From contig JAJQDP010000006.1 in NCBI GenBank assembly GCA_021202155.1, forward strand, positions 1 to 64,000: 64,000 nt of DNA, read 5' to 3'. Source of the DNA: Oscillospiraceae bacterium. GTDB lineage: Bacteria > Bacillota > Clostridia > Oscillospirales > Ruminococcaceae. Positions 34,435 through 44,257 of this stretch are shown in pieces. A model generated the notes under the pieces. It ran no database searches and was not told where the DNA came from. It saw only the letters and a list, made by a program, of their open reading frames with translations. How positions within the stretch are numbered: the stretch's first letter is position 1; every line of letters starts with the position of its first letter. A program made the translations under genes and the position numbers.

Positions 34435-36381
34435 ATGAACAGAATTCATCTTTTGGATAAATCTATATATGACCTCATTGCCGCCGGTGAAGTGGTGGAC
34501 AAACCTGCCTCAGTTGTAAAGGAGCTTGTCGAGAACTCGGTTGATTCAGGTGCGGATAATATTGTAGTTGAAATTAAGAATGGCGGGAAGACCTATATTC
34601 GCGTCACCGATAACGGCTGTGGCATTGCTGCTGAGGACGTGCCCTTAGCATTTGTGAGCCATGCGACAAGTAAGATTGCCACCAAGGAAGACCTTGACTC
34701 AATAATGACTCTTGGTTTTCGTGGCGAGGCTCTTGCTTCCATCTGCACCGTTTCAAAGGTTCAGCTTATGACAAAGAGGCAGGGAGACGAACTTGGCTTC
34801 AGGTATGAGATAGAGGGCGGTGTTGAGACATCATCTGAATCCACCGGCTGTCCTGACGGTACAACAATTATTGTGAGGGATTTGTTCTATAGCACTCCCG
34901 CAAGGCAGAAGTTTCTCAAGAAGGACACCCCCGAGGGAAACTCTATTGCAAACATCGTGCAGAAGATAGCTCTTTCTCACCCGGAAATATCCATAAAATT
35001 TATCAGAGACAACAAGGTTGAGTTTGTAACATCCGGCGATGGAAAGCTCCTCTCTGCGATTTACACTATTCTTGGCAAGGAGTTCTATGAGGGCTGTATT
35101 CCGGTCGATTACAAATATATGTATGTTACCGTCAAAGGCTATGTAACAAAGCCTCTTGCTTCAAGGTCAACGAGGGCTTATCAGAACTACTTTGTAAATT
35201 CAAGATATATCAAGTGTCCGACTCTCATAACCGCTCTTGAAGAGGCATATAAGGACAAAGTAATGGTTGGAAAGCATCCTGGATGCGTTCTGAATATTTC
35301 TATGCCCGCTGATTACGTGGACGTCAATGCTCATCCCACCAAGATGGAAGTCCGGTTTCAGGATAATAACACAATGTACAGCGCAATCTACTACGCTGTG
35401 AAGGATGCACTTCTGAAATATGATTCTCCGGAGGAGATTAACGCCGATCATTCAAGGGTTTCTGCGAACAGCTCTGTTACTCACCGGCAGTTATACTCGG
35501 GCTTGGTAGCACCGCAGGAAAATAGCGAGCAGTTATCTTTTGGCTCTACTTCTGATTCAACACCAGCAGGCTATCATAAGACTACTGTCTTAAGAAGCGA
35601 TTTCGTGAAGACATTCATGAAGGACTACATAGCTCCCTATAAGACCAAAGAGCCGGAAGACAAGACTCCTGAATTGATTGATAACTCTATTGACGACGAC
35701 TCTCTGAACCAGGAAAAGCCCAAAGAATCTTATACATATATCAACGAGCAGTCCTTGTCAAGACCGATTCCCGACGAGCCTGTCTCGTCAGAGCCTGATT
35801 CTAAGAGCACTCCACTTGAGATAAGGGTAATAGGCGAGGCATTCAAGACCTATGTTGTGGCGCAATGCGGAGAAGACATTCTTCTTGTCGACAAACATGC
35901 CGCGCACGAAAGACTGATTTATGAGGGACTCAAGCGAAATGTCACAGAGCTTGACTCTCAGATGCTTCTCAATCCTGTAAAGGTCGCCCTGACATACGAC
36001 CAGTATGAGGCTCTTAATGAAAATCAGGATGTTTGTCAGAGAATTGGAATAGGAATTCAGTTTAGCAACGCGCCCGAGGTTGTTATAACCGGTTCGCCAA
36101 TGATAGCTCAGGATATGGATCCTATCGATGTCGCTATTCAGGTTGCCGACAGCATCGTGGACGGCAAGAAAAACAAGGGTACAGATATTTTCGACGATCT
36201 ATACCATACATTTGCGTGCAAGGCGGCGATAAAGGCGAACAGCGACACAAATATCGTTGAGCTCGAAAAGCTTATGGAGCTTATAACCGAGGAGGATATT
36301 CGTTATTGCCCTCATGGAAGACCTATACTCGTCAAGCTTTCAAAACGCGAGATTGAGAAGATGTTCCGAAGGATAGTATAA
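34435..36381 (+). CDS. mutL: DNA mismatch repair protein MutL
   Basis: 648 aa. N-terminal GHKL ATPase: IAAGEVVDKPASVVKELVEN (Glu for ATP hydrolysis), DNGCGI (about residue 64) and TLGFRGEALASI (about 100). A variable acidic linker spans about 350-455. The C-terminal dimerisation/endonuclease domain keeps the metal-binding VDKHAAHERLIYE (DQHA-type motif with Lys for Gln), ACKAAIKAN and CPHGRP, so it should be a nicking MutL, in line with the lack of MutH in Firmicutes. miaA starts 3 bp after the stop. Confidence 0.97.
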   Translation: MNRIHLLDKSIYDLIAAGEVVDKPASVVKELVENSVDSGADNIVVEIKNGGKTYIRVTDNGCGIAAEDVPLAFVSHATSKIATKEDLDSIMTLGFRGEALASICTVSKVQLMTKRQGDELGFRYEIEGGVETSSESTGCPDGTTIIVRDLFYSTPARQKFLKKDTPEGNSIANIVQKIALSHPEISIKFIRDNKVEFVTSGDGKLLSAIYTILGKEFYEGCIPVDYKYMYVTVKGYVTKPLASRSTRAYQNYFVNSRYIKCPTLITALEEAYKDKVMVGKHPGCVLNISMPADYVDVNAHPTKMEVRFQDNNTMYSAIYYAVKDALLKYDSPEEINADHSRVSANSSVTHRQLYSGLVAPQENSEQLSFGSTSDSTPAGYHKTTVLRSDFVKTFMKDYIAPYKTKEPEDKTPELIDNSIDDDSLNQEKPKESYTYINEQSLSRPIPDEPVSSEPDSKSTPLEIRVIGEAFKTYVVAQCGEDILLVDKHAAHERLIYEGLKRNVTELDSQMLLNPVKVALTYDQYEALNENQDVCQRIGIGIQFSNAPEVVITGSPMIAQDMDPIDVAIQVADSIVDGKKNKGTDIFDDLYHTFACKAAIKANSDTNIVELEKLMELITEEDIRYCPHGRPILVKLSKREIEKMFRRIV

Positions 36382-36384
36382 TCT

Positions 36385-37329
36385 ATGAAACAGAAGTTGA
36401 TTGTAGTTTGCGGTCCAACGGCTTCAGGGAAGACTGAGCTTGCGGTTTCATTGGCGGAGCTTTTTGACTGTGAGATTGTTTCTGCTGATTCGATGCAGAT
36501 ATATAAAGACATAAGTATCGCAACTGCAAAGCCGACCACTGAAGAGATGCGAAGAATCCGGCATCACTTGGTGGACTTTCTTGAGCTTTCGGAGGAGTTT
36601 TCTGTTGCTGACTATGTGAAGCTTGCCGGAAAATGCATCGAAGATATTGCGAGCAGAGGAAAAATCCCTATTGTTTGCGGCGGAACCGGTCTCTACATCT
36701 CGTCACTCATAAACGGCATAAGCTTTGATGAAACCTGCTCGTCTACTGAATTAAGAGAGGAATTAAGCAAGCTTGCTGAGGAAAAGGGCGGGGAATACTT
36801 GCTTGAAATGCTGAGAGAGTTTGACCCGGAATCTGCCGACAGACTTCATCCGAATAATCTTATGAGGATAATCCGGGCAATCGAGGTTTACAAAATCTCC
36901 GGCATTACGATGACTGAGGCTAATAAGCTATCAAGAAATGAAAGCCCGTATGAGCCTGTCATGATTGGGCTTAACTATTCCGACAGAGAGCTTTTGTATG
37001 AAAGAGTGAACCGAAGAGTTGACAGGATGCTTGAAAAGGGACTTCTGGAAGAAGCAAGGATGGTTTTATCGCGGGAAGATGTTGCTACTGCAGGACAAGC
37101 TATCGGCTACAAGGAATTCAAGGCATATTTTGATGGTGAGAAGCCGCTTGAAGAATGTGTGGAGAGTGTCAAGCAGGATTCAAGAAGATACGCAAAAAGA
37201 CAACTTACTTGGTTTCGGCGGGATGAGAGAATAAACTGGATATATAGAGATAGGCTTTCTGAAGGCGAGAGCGAGGTAACTCTGGCGTCAGATATAATCA
37301 TGAAAAGCGGGATTTCAATTAGGCATTAG
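36385..37329 (+). CDS. miaA: tRNA dimethylallyltransferase
   Basis: Adds the isopentenyl group to A37 of UNN-decoding tRNAs. 314 aa. P-loop VVCGPTASGKTELAVSLA (residue 8-25), substrate segments SADSMQIYKDISIATAKPT and HHLVDFLE (about 55), CGGTGLYISSLI (about 96), and the C-terminal RQLTWFRRDERINWI with the family Arg-Tyr-x-Lys-Arg-Gln region. Fourth gene of the mutS operon, as in many Firmicutes. Confidence 0.97.
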   Translation: MKQKLIVVCGPTASGKTELAVSLAELFDCEIVSADSMQIYKDISIATAKPTTEEMRRIRHHLVDFLELSEEFSVADYVKLAGKCIEDIASRGKIPIVCGGTGLYISSLINGISFDETCSSTELREELSKLAEEKGGEYLLEMLREFDPESADRLHPNNLMRIIRAIEVYKISGITMTEANKLSRNESPYEPVMIGLNYSDRELLYERVNRRVDRMLEKGLLEEARMVLSREDVATAGQAIGYKEFKAYFDGEKPLEECVESVKQDSRRYAKRQLTWFRRDERINWIYRDRLSEGESEVTLASDIIMKSGISIRH

Positions 37330-37344
37330 AGGGAGGGCTGACAA

Positions 37345-38649
37345 GTGAGATTAAGGCATTTAAGAGACATCTTGATCTGTGCAATTATCGTTTTGTGCAT
37401 AGTTGCGATAATCGGGTCACAGGTGTATCTCACTTTGTCATCTGAATCCGACACAGAGGATGTCACACTCTTTACAACCAGTAAGACTCTCAGCTTTACG
37501 GGAGTAATTATCCGGGACGAGTCGCTTGTTTACTCAAGCTATATCGGCGACGGCGTTCTTACATATGACATTGATGACGGAAGTCGTGTTTCAAACGGCT
37601 CCTCGATAGCTAAGGTGTACAATTCCTATACGCAGATCTATAACAGGCATGAAATCGAGAAGCTTGAGGAGGAAATAGAGGCTTTAGAGAAGGCACAGGA
37701 CAATGGAACGACAGATTATGTTCAGCCGGAGTTTATCTCCACCCAGATTGCTGAGCAGTATAAAGAGCTTATTGCCGATGTAAAGAATCAGGATTTAGAG
37801 GATCTCAATTCTGAAAGGGTCGAGCTTCTGAAGCTCATGTGCATCCTCAATGTTTTGTCGAATGTTGAAAGCGATTATACCGACAGAATCAGCGTTCTCA
37901 CTGAACGTCTTAATTCGCTTGAGGTGTCTTTGGTAAATGCAGTCGCAACGGTCAGTGCGTCTTCTTCCGGCTACTTCACATCAGTTGTCGATGGATATGA
38001 GTCCGACCTGACTACCGACGGAATATCTGGTATGACTGTTGACGATATAAATGCCATTATTGCTTCTCCTCAGAAAAATACTACCATGAGCTCAAACGTA
38101 ATCGGAAAGCTTTTTTCCGACTACACCTGGCAGATGGTTGGAGTTATCTATACCGATGACAGATATTTCGTCAATGAGAGCTTTGATCTGACGTTTACCT
38201 CAGTCGGAAAGACCTACACAGTTACAGTTGAGTCGATAACCGCGACAGGCAATGGCAACGAAGCGATAATTGTTTTGTCCTGTGACCAGATGGACGAAAC
38301 AGTCGCCGCTTCAAGAGTCGTCGATGTTGAAATCCTCTTCGGTACATATTCAGGCATCAAGGTGTCAAGAAGTGCTATAAGATTCCAGAATGGTCAGAAG
38401 GGCGTCTATGTTGTAAGCGGCGGGCAGACGGAATTCAGGCTTATCGATGTAATTTACGAGGGCGATGACTATGTTCTGTCGGCGGTTACCACCGAGGATG
38501 GATATTTAAGCTTATATGACAGCGTTCTCTTAGATCCGGTTTCAACCACCGAGGGTCAAAGCTCCTCGGAGGACACAGGGAAAGAGGCAGAAGAAAATAA
38601 TGATTCCGAGTTGGATGACACTTCCGCAGAAGTGGACAGTGGTAATTGA
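37345..38649 (+). CDS. HlyD-like membrane adaptor protein of the division cluster
   Basis: 434 aa. GTG start with GGGAGGG upstream. One N-terminal membrane segment (about residues 8-29), then an outside part with a barrel/lipoyl-like half (FTGVIIRDESLVYSSYIGDG), a coiled coil (about 100-205), the second half (VIGKLFSDYTWQMVGVIYTD), and beta domains. The C-terminal 30 residues are very acidic. This is the layout of HlyD-family periplasmic adaptors, yet no transporter is near. It lies directly before sepF, where such a protein recurs in Clostridia, so a cell-envelope or division role is more likely than export. Function unproven. Confidence 0.75.
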   Translation: MRLRHLRDILICAIIVLCIVAIIGSQVYLTLSSESDTEDVTLFTTSKTLSFTGVIIRDESLVYSSYIGDGVLTYDIDDGSRVSNGSSIAKVYNSYTQIYNRHEIEKLEEEIEALEKAQDNGTTDYVQPEFISTQIAEQYKELIADVKNQDLEDLNSERVELLKLMCILNVLSNVESDYTDRISVLTERLNSLEVSLVNAVATVSASSSGYFTSVVDGYESDLTTDGISGMTVDDINAIIASPQKNTTMSSNVIGKLFSDYTWQMVGVIYTDDRYFVNESFDLTFTSVGKTYTVTVESITATGNGNEAIIVLSCDQMDETVAASRVVDVEILFGTYSGIKVSRSAIRFQNGQKGVYVVSGGQTEFRLIDVIYEGDDYVLSAVTTEDGYLSLYDSVLLDPVSTTEGQSSSEDTGKEAEENNDSELDDTSAEVDSGN

Positions 38650-38680
38650 ACCTACTTGTATCATTTTTTCTTATTTTGAC

Positions 38681-38709
38681 TTGACATTTGCGACGAAATA
38701 TATGATAAT
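38681..38709 (+). promoter_or_regulatory. promoter of the sepF-divIVA-ileS run
   Basis: TTGACA (38681-38686), 17-bp spacer, GATAAT (38704-38709). Confidence 0.7.
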
Positions 38710-38766
38710 AGAGGAGTATAGATATTTGTTATTTTATCGCTATATAAATAAATGCGGAGGTACATT

Positions 38767-39192
38767 ATGAGTGTGTTTGATTCTATCAAAAACTTTTTTG
38801 TCGGCGATGGGGAAAATGAAGACTACGAGCCTCTTGTCGATGAGGAAAATGAAGCGGAAACAGTTGATGTCGCTCAGGAGAGAAGAAACAGGGAATTCAA
38901 GTTCAATACTACTGCGACAGTACAGATTGTTCTTGCTTGTCCTACCGACTATTCTGAGGTCAAGTCCATCGGAGATGACCTGAACAGTCAGAAGACAGTC
39001 CTGCTTAATCTCGAAAAAGTTAAGGGCGATGAGGCGAAGCGAATTTTGGATTTCATTTCGGGAGTTGCATATGCAAATGGTGCTACTATCAAAATGACTG
39101 CCACAAATACCTTTGTCATCATGCCTAAGAATGTCGGATTCAGCGGCGTTGACCTGATGAGCGAAATCGAGAACAGTGGCTATAGCTTCTGA
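38767..39192 (+). CDS. sepF: cell division protein SepF
   Basis: Membrane-binding partner that tethers and bundles FtsZ at the septum. 141 aa. The N-terminal amphipathic helix MSVFDSIKNFFVGDG is the expected membrane anchor; an acidic linker (about 16-45) leads to the SepF/DUF552 domain with VLLNLEKVKGDEAKRILDFI and GVAYANGATIKM. GCGGAGG at 38754-38760 supports the ATG at 38767, not the one at 38752. Two bp before ylmH. Confidence 0.95.
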   Translation: MSVFDSIKNFFVGDGENEDYEPLVDEENEAETVDVAQERRNREFKFNTTATVQIVLACPTDYSEVKSIGDDLNSQKTVLLNLEKVKGDEAKRILDFISGVAYANGATIKMTATNTFVIMPKNVGFSGVDLMSEIENSGYSF

Positions 39193-39194
39193 TA

Positions 39195-39983
39195 ATGGAC
39201 AATGATATTGGTCATAGGCTCAGGCTCTTACAGTCAATAAGTGATGACGAGAGGATTTTACTGAGGCATATCGTCGACCTCGGGCAAAACAGCCAGCTTT
39301 CCGGACGCTCCAGGTACAGTTGCTTTTTGGATGAAAGGCAGCTTGCTCTCTGCACTATTTCGCTTGAACAGCATTTGAGTGAAGGTGGAGACATTCCTGA
39401 ATATGAGCTTTTGGGAGGATACGATAAAGCGGAAAGACGAGTGATTGTCTTTTCCGGATATGGGTATACTGTGCCTTTTTCTCCTGTCGTTTTCAGAGGA
39501 AGAGATGTTGGCAAGCTGTCGCACCGCGATTTCCTCGGAACACTTATGTCACTGGATATAAAACGTGAGATGATAGGTGATATTCTCGTAGGAGAAAAGC
39601 AGACTGTCGTCTTTGTTATGAACTCAGTCCTGCCGGTTGTCGAGGAGATAACCAAGGTTGGTGGAGTTGGGGTTACCATTGACCATGATTTTCATGAGTC
39701 GTATGTCCCGGAGAAAAAATTCGAGATAATAAACGCTACCGTCAAGTCCCTCAGGATTGATGCTGTTTTGTCAGACGCAATTTCAGTTTCACGTGAGAAA
39801 GCACAGGCTTTTATCCGGTCTGAAGGTGTGCTATTGAATCACCTTATGACGTTTGACCCGAGTGAAAGGGTAAATGAGGGAGACGTGTTTTCGTTGCGCG
39901 GAAGAGGCAAGTTTATGCTTAATCGCGTCGGTGGTATGTCAAAAAAAGACAGAATTTTTATTACAATACATAAGTATAAATAA
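39195..39983 (+). CDS. ylmH: YlmH family S4 RNA-binding protein
   Basis: 262 aa. N-terminal part matches the YlmH fold (RLRLLQSISDDERILLRHIV, FLDERQLALC, GRDVGKLSHRDFLGTLMSL); the C-terminal 80 residues are an S4 RNA-binding domain (RIDAVLSDAISVSREKAQAF). YlmH proteins act in rescue of stalled ribosomes and sit in the division cluster between sepF and divIVA. Here ylmG (a small YggT membrane protein) that often separates sepF and ylmH is missing. Confidence 0.92.
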   Translation: MDNDIGHRLRLLQSISDDERILLRHIVDLGQNSQLSGRSRYSCFLDERQLALCTISLEQHLSEGGDIPEYELLGGYDKAERRVIVFSGYGYTVPFSPVVFRGRDVGKLSHRDFLGTLMSLDIKREMIGDILVGEKQTVVFVMNSVLPVVEEITKVGGVGVTIDHDFHESYVPEKKFEIINATVKSLRIDAVLSDAISVSREKAQAFIRSEGVLLNHLMTFDPSERVNEGDVFSLRGRGKFMLNRVGGMSKKDRIFITIHKYK

Positions 39984-39994
39984 GGAGGACTAAT

Positions 39995-40786
39995 ATGAAC
40001 GCCAAAGACATCGCTCAGAAAAAGTTTGCGAAATCTACTGTAGGTTACAAGCCAGAAGAGGTTGATGAGTACTTAAAGGATGTTGCCATTGCTCTCGCCA
40101 ATGCTGTCAAGGAAAAGGAAGAGTGTGAAGCGAAGATTGAAGTACTTGCTAAAAAAGTAACCGAATACAGAAATGATGAAGACGCCATTCGCGATGCAAT
40201 TCTGAATGCTCAGAAGCAAGGCAATAAGATTCTTGCTGACGCTCGTGCTGAAGCAGACAGAATAGTTGCTGAAGCACAGAATAAGAGAGATTCGCTTCTT
40301 GCGGATATATCAAACGATTGTGAAAATTTGAAACGCTCCGAGGTTGAGAAGATAGCCGTTGTCATCAAAGAAGAGAGCGACAGGCTCAATGCTGTCACAG
40401 CGGCTTCAAAGACCCAGGTCGAGATGCAGACAGATAAGCTAAATAATCTTAAAGCTGAGGTAACAGATTTCAAGAAGAAGATTTTACTCGTTCTGAATGA
40501 GCAGATAAGGGTTGTTTCCAGCTTGCCTGAGCTTTCTGACGAAGAAATCGCTAAGATCGTTTCCGGTCAGGTCAAGCCTCCGGTTCAGGTTCAGCCTGAA
40601 GTTGCAGAAAAGCCCGCCGAGACTGTTCCAGCCGCTTCGGAAGCTACAGAAAAGCCTGTTCAGCAAGCCAAGCCTGCTCAGGAAAAGCGTCGCAATTCCT
40701 TTGGATTCGATGAATCCATGTACAAAAAGCAAGAATTTTCATCCGAAGAATTAAAGTTCGGTAGCAATTCACATAATAAGAAATAA
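39995..40786 (+). CDS. divIVA: DivIVA family division/polarity protein
   Basis: 263 aa. N-terminal lipid-binding domain NAKDIAQKKFAKSTVGYKPE followed by EVDEYLKDVA, the DivIVA signature. A long coiled coil runs from about 25 to 165, then a Pro/Val/Ala/Glu linker (about 190-230) and a basic-aromatic C-terminus (RRNSFGFDESMYKKQEFSSE). It should mark curved membrane at septa and poles and recruit division and, in spore formers, chromosome-anchoring partners. AAGGAGG precedes the ATG; ileS follows by 22 bp. Confidence 0.94.
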   Translation: MNAKDIAQKKFAKSTVGYKPEEVDEYLKDVAIALANAVKEKEECEAKIEVLAKKVTEYRNDEDAIRDAILNAQKQGNKILADARAEADRIVAEAQNKRDSLLADISNDCENLKRSEVEKIAVVIKEESDRLNAVTAASKTQVEMQTDKLNNLKAEVTDFKKKILLVLNEQIRVVSSLPELSDEEIAKIVSGQVKPPVQVQPEVAEKPAETVPAASEATEKPVQQAKPAQEKRRNSFGFDESMYKKQEFSSEELKFGSNSHNKK

Positions 40787-40808
40787 TCACTATTAAGGGG
40801 TAAAGGAT

Positions 40809-43610
40809 ATGGACTACAACAAGACCTTGAATCTCCCGGAGACTGACTATCCGATGAGAGGCAATCTGGCAACAAAAGAGCCTCCGATGGTCGAGAAGTG
40901 GGATAATGAAGGCTTATACAAAAAGATACTCAAAAAGAATGAAGGTCGTCCTTCGTACATTCTTCACGATGGACCTCCGTATGCAAACGGTGATATTCAT
41001 TTGGGAACCGCTCTTAACAAGGTTCTCAAGGATATAATCGTCAAGCAGAAGAATATGAGCGGTTATTGCTCCAACTATGTTCCCGGATGGGACACTCACG
41101 GTCTTCCTATTGAGCTTAAGGCTATGAAGAAGATCGGCGTAGAAAATGGTGCAATTCCTCCGCTCGAGCTAAGAAAGCATTGCCGCGAATTTGCAATGAC
41201 ATATGTTGGAACTCAGAGAGACCAGTTCAAGAGACTTGGCGTTCTGGGCGATTTCGACGACCCGTACCTCACTTTGAAGCCTGAGTTTGAGGCAAGACAG
41301 GTTGAGGTCTTCGGGGAGATGGCAAAGAAGGGCTACATCTACAAGGGTTTGAAGCCGGTTTATTGGTGTCCTGAGTGCCAGACTGCTCTTGCGGAGGCTG
41401 AAATCGAGTATCAGGATGACCCGTGCCTTTCTATCTATGTAAAGTTTAAGGTTGTTGATGACAAGGATCTCTTCACATCCCTTGGTTTAAGTCTTGATAA
41501 CACTTATTTCGTAATCTGGACAACCACGACATGGACTCTTCCTGGCAACTTGGCTATCTGCTTGGGTCCTGAGTATGAATATACAATTGTCCAGGCAAAC
41601 GGTGAGAACTATGTTATGGCTCGTGAACTCATTGAGCCTACACTTGCCGCGGCTGGAATTACAGAGTACACTACTATTGGTTCGTTCACCGGCAAGGAAC
41701 TTGAATATTGCACAGCTCAACATCCGTTTATGGATAGACTTTCCTTAGTAATTGTCGGCGACCATGTAACGCTTGACAGTGGTACCGGCTGTGTTCATAC
41801 CGCTCCTGGTTATGGTGTTGACGACTTTGAGATCGCGAAGAAGTACGACGAGGTCGGAATAATAGTTGCAGTTGACGGCAAGGGCGTGCTCACTGAGGAA
41901 GCCGGGCAGTTTGCCGGGCTCACTACTGACGAGGCTAACAAGGTTATCTCAAAGCATTTAATCGAAACCGGAGCAATGTTCGCTTCAAGTAAGATTGTCC
42001 ACCAGTATCCTCACTGCTGGAGATGCAAGTCCCCGATTCTCTTCAGAGCTACTGAGCAGTGGTTCTGCTCAGTTGAAGACTACAAGGAAGAGACCGTTAA
42101 GGCTATTGAAGACGTTCAGTGGATTCCTGCATGGGGCGAGGACAGAATCAAGGGAATGGTCATGGATCGTTCCGACTGGTGCATTTCCCGCCAGCGCACA
42201 TGGGGTGTTCCCATACCGATTATATACTGCAAGGATTGCGGTAAACCGATAATCAATGATGATACAATAAAGGCTATTTCCGACCTGTTCAGGCGTGAAG
42301 GCTCTGACGGCTGGTATAAGCACGAGGCAAACGAATTTATCCCCGATACTGTCAAGTGCGAGTGCGGTTGCCATGAATTCACCAAGGAAACTGACATCAT
42401 GGATGTATGGTTCGATTCAGGTGTAACCCATACCGCTGTTCTTGACCAGAGAGAAGGACTATCTTCTCCCGCTGACCTCTATTTGGAGGGCGCAGACCAG
42501 TACAGAGGATGGTTCCAGTCTTCGCTCCTCACATCGGTCGTAGTAAACGGTAAGGCACCTTATAAGGCAGTCTGCACTCACGGCTGGGTTGTTGACGGCG
42601 AAGGCAAGGCTATGCACAAATCTCTTGGCAATGGTATTGAGCCGCACGAGATTTACGACAAGAACGGTGCCGACATCCTGAGACTCTGGGCGGCATCAAG
42701 CGATTATCATGCAGATATAAGAATCTCAAAGGAGATTTTGGGTCAGCTTTCCGACTCATACAAGAAGATAAGAAATACCGCAAGATTCATCTTGGGTAAC
42801 ATCTCCAATCAGGGCGGATTTGATTTCGATACTCAGGCTGTTGAGCTTTCTGAACTCGAAGAGATTGACAAGTGGGCTATAATGAAGCTTGACAACCTCA
42901 TCACAAAGGTTGACGAGGCATACAACGCTTTCGATTTCCATATCGTCGTTCACTCCATCCACAACTTCTGCGTTGTCGATATGAGTAACTTCTATCTTGA
43001 CATCATCAAGGACAGGCTCTATTGCGAGGCTGTTGATTCCAAAGGAAGACGTTCCGCTCAGACTGCAATGTACATGATTCTTTCTGCACTCGCCCGTCTT
43101 CTGGCACCGATTCTTTCGTTCACAGCGGATGAAATCTGGTCTTACATGAAGCACTCTTCTTCTGAGAACCCTGAAAGCGTATTCCTTAACGATATGCCGA
43201 AGGTATCGGGACTTGAGTTTGACGAAGCCTTCACATCAAAGTGGGACTATATCTACAATCTCAGAGTTGACGCAAAGAAGGCACTTGAGCTAAAGAGAGC
43301 TGAGAAGGTTATCGGTTCATCTCTTGAAGCAAGCGTGACGATAACAGCCGGTGACAGCTACGATAAGCTTATGGCTGTCAAGGAACTTCTACCAACTGTT
43401 CTTATCGTTTCCAAGGTTGAGATTGAGCGCGAAGGTTCTCCTGAGTACGCCGGCGAAACAACCGGTCTTGGCTTCACAGTTAAGAAGGCTGAAGGTGAGA
43501 AGTGCGAACGTTGCTGGATTTATTCTGACGAGGTCGGATGCTCGCATGAACATCCCACACTCTGTAAGCGTTGCGCTGAGACGGTATCTCAGATGTCAAT
43601 TGAAGCGTAA
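40809..43610 (+). CDS. ileS: isoleucyl-tRNA synthetase
   Basis: Charges tRNA-Ile. 933 aa, class Ia. HIGH motif as DGPPYANGDIHLGTALNKVL (residue about 56-75), large editing domain with WTTTTWTLPGNLAI (about 237), the KMSKS loop as GKAMHKSLGNGI (about 599, with Met-His in place of Met-Ser), and a C-terminal zinc ribbon (CERCW and CKRC, about 899-925). The 22-bp leader is too short for a T-box, so isoleucine control would have to come from the upstream promoter. Clustered with division genes as in Bacillus. Confidence 0.97.
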   Translation: MDYNKTLNLPETDYPMRGNLATKEPPMVEKWDNEGLYKKILKKNEGRPSYILHDGPPYANGDIHLGTALNKVLKDIIVKQKNMSGYCSNYVPGWDTHGLPIELKAMKKIGVENGAIPPLELRKHCREFAMTYVGTQRDQFKRLGVLGDFDDPYLTLKPEFEARQVEVFGEMAKKGYIYKGLKPVYWCPECQTALAEAEIEYQDDPCLSIYVKFKVVDDKDLFTSLGLSLDNTYFVIWTTTTWTLPGNLAICLGPEYEYTIVQANGENYVMARELIEPTLAAAGITEYTTIGSFTGKELEYCTAQHPFMDRLSLVIVGDHVTLDSGTGCVHTAPGYGVDDFEIAKKYDEVGIIVAVDGKGVLTEEAGQFAGLTTDEANKVISKHLIETGAMFASSKIVHQYPHCWRCKSPILFRATEQWFCSVEDYKEETVKAIEDVQWIPAWGEDRIKGMVMDRSDWCISRQRTWGVPIPIIYCKDCGKPIINDDTIKAISDLFRREGSDGWYKHEANEFIPDTVKCECGCHEFTKETDIMDVWFDSGVTHTAVLDQREGLSSPADLYLEGADQYRGWFQSSLLTSVVVNGKAPYKAVCTHGWVVDGEGKAMHKSLGNGIEPHEIYDKNGADILRLWAASSDYHADIRISKEILGQLSDSYKKIRNTARFILGNISNQGGFDFDTQAVELSELEEIDKWAIMKLDNLITKVDEAYNAFDFHIVVHSIHNFCVVDMSNFYLDIIKDRLYCEAVDSKGRRSAQTAMYMILSALARLLAPILSFTADEIWSYMKHSSSENPESVFLNDMPKVSGLEFDEAFTSKWDYIYNLRVDAKKALELKRAEKVIGSSLEASVTITAGDSYDKLMAVKELLPTVLIVSKVEIEREGSPEYAGETTGLGFTVKKAEGEKCERCWIYSDEVGCSHEHPTLCKRCAETVSQMSIEA

Positions 43611-43678
43611 AGCGAAATAACTTGCTCGGCTGTTGCCTGATAGCGGCAGCCGGTCATTGTAGTTAAGGATGTGTTTAC

Positions 43679-44257
43679 TTGCTGATTCTTTCATTAGTCT
43701 TAGCTGGACTGCTTGTGTTGCTTGACCAGTTGTTGAAGCTTTATATATCCACTAACTTTGAGCTTTGTACATCAGTTATCCACAGATATTGGACTTTCTC
43801 AATAGGGGACTTTGATATATTCAGCATTACTCACATCCGAAATGACGGTGCAGGCTGGAGTATTCTTGGCGGTCAGACCACTTTTCTGATTGTTTTTACC
43901 TCGATTGTCCTGATTGGTATATTCATCTATATGGTCATCAAGAGAAAGTCAATCGGTACTCTTGAATATTTGGCTCTTTCGTTAGTAATTGGCGGCGGCA
44001 TAGGAAATCTGATTGACAGATTAAGGATGCTTATAGACACAGAGTTCACTGGGGTAGTTGATTATATCGCACTTGATTTTATCGATTTTCCCGTTTTCAA
44101 CTTTGCAGATATGTGCGTTGTCGTCGGAGGAATCGGAGTTTGTCTCATCTATATCTTCCAGGAATCGAAGGAATCCAAGGCTAAGAAGCTTGCTAAAGCC
44201 AATGAAACCGCCGAGATCAGTGAAAGTGAGGAAGAATCACAGGGTGAGCAAGAGTGA
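43679..44257 (+). CDS. lspA: lipoprotein signal peptidase (signal peptidase II)
   Basis: Cleaves lipoprotein signal peptides after lipidation, as needed for the three GH30 lipoproteins of this window. 192 aa, four membrane segments. Family blocks: LDQLLKLYI near the N-terminus, IRNDGAGWSILGG, GGGIGNLIDRL (first catalytic Asp) and FNFADMCVVVGGIGV (second catalytic Asp). A charged C-terminal tail of about 30 residues is added. TTG start at 43679, supported by AAGGATG; no ATG fits. A bulged hairpin (43627-43652) lies in the ileS-lspA gap. Confidence 0.95.
   Translation: MLILSLVLAGLLVLLDQLLKLYISTNFELCTSVIHRYWTFSIGDFDIFSITHIRNDGAGWSILGGQTTFLIVFTSIVLIGIFIYMVIKRKSIGTLEYLALSLVIGGGIGNLIDRLRMLIDTEFTGVVDYIALDFIDFPVFNFADMCVVVGGIGVCLIYIFQESKESKAKKLAKANETAEISESEEESQGEQE

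Noticed and set aside
40756-40808. T-box riboswitch for ileS
   Set aside because: Only 22 bp separate divIVA and ileS and no T-box sequence is present; tyrS (about 35-nt leader) and thrC (21-bp gap) were checked for the same reason and also lack one.
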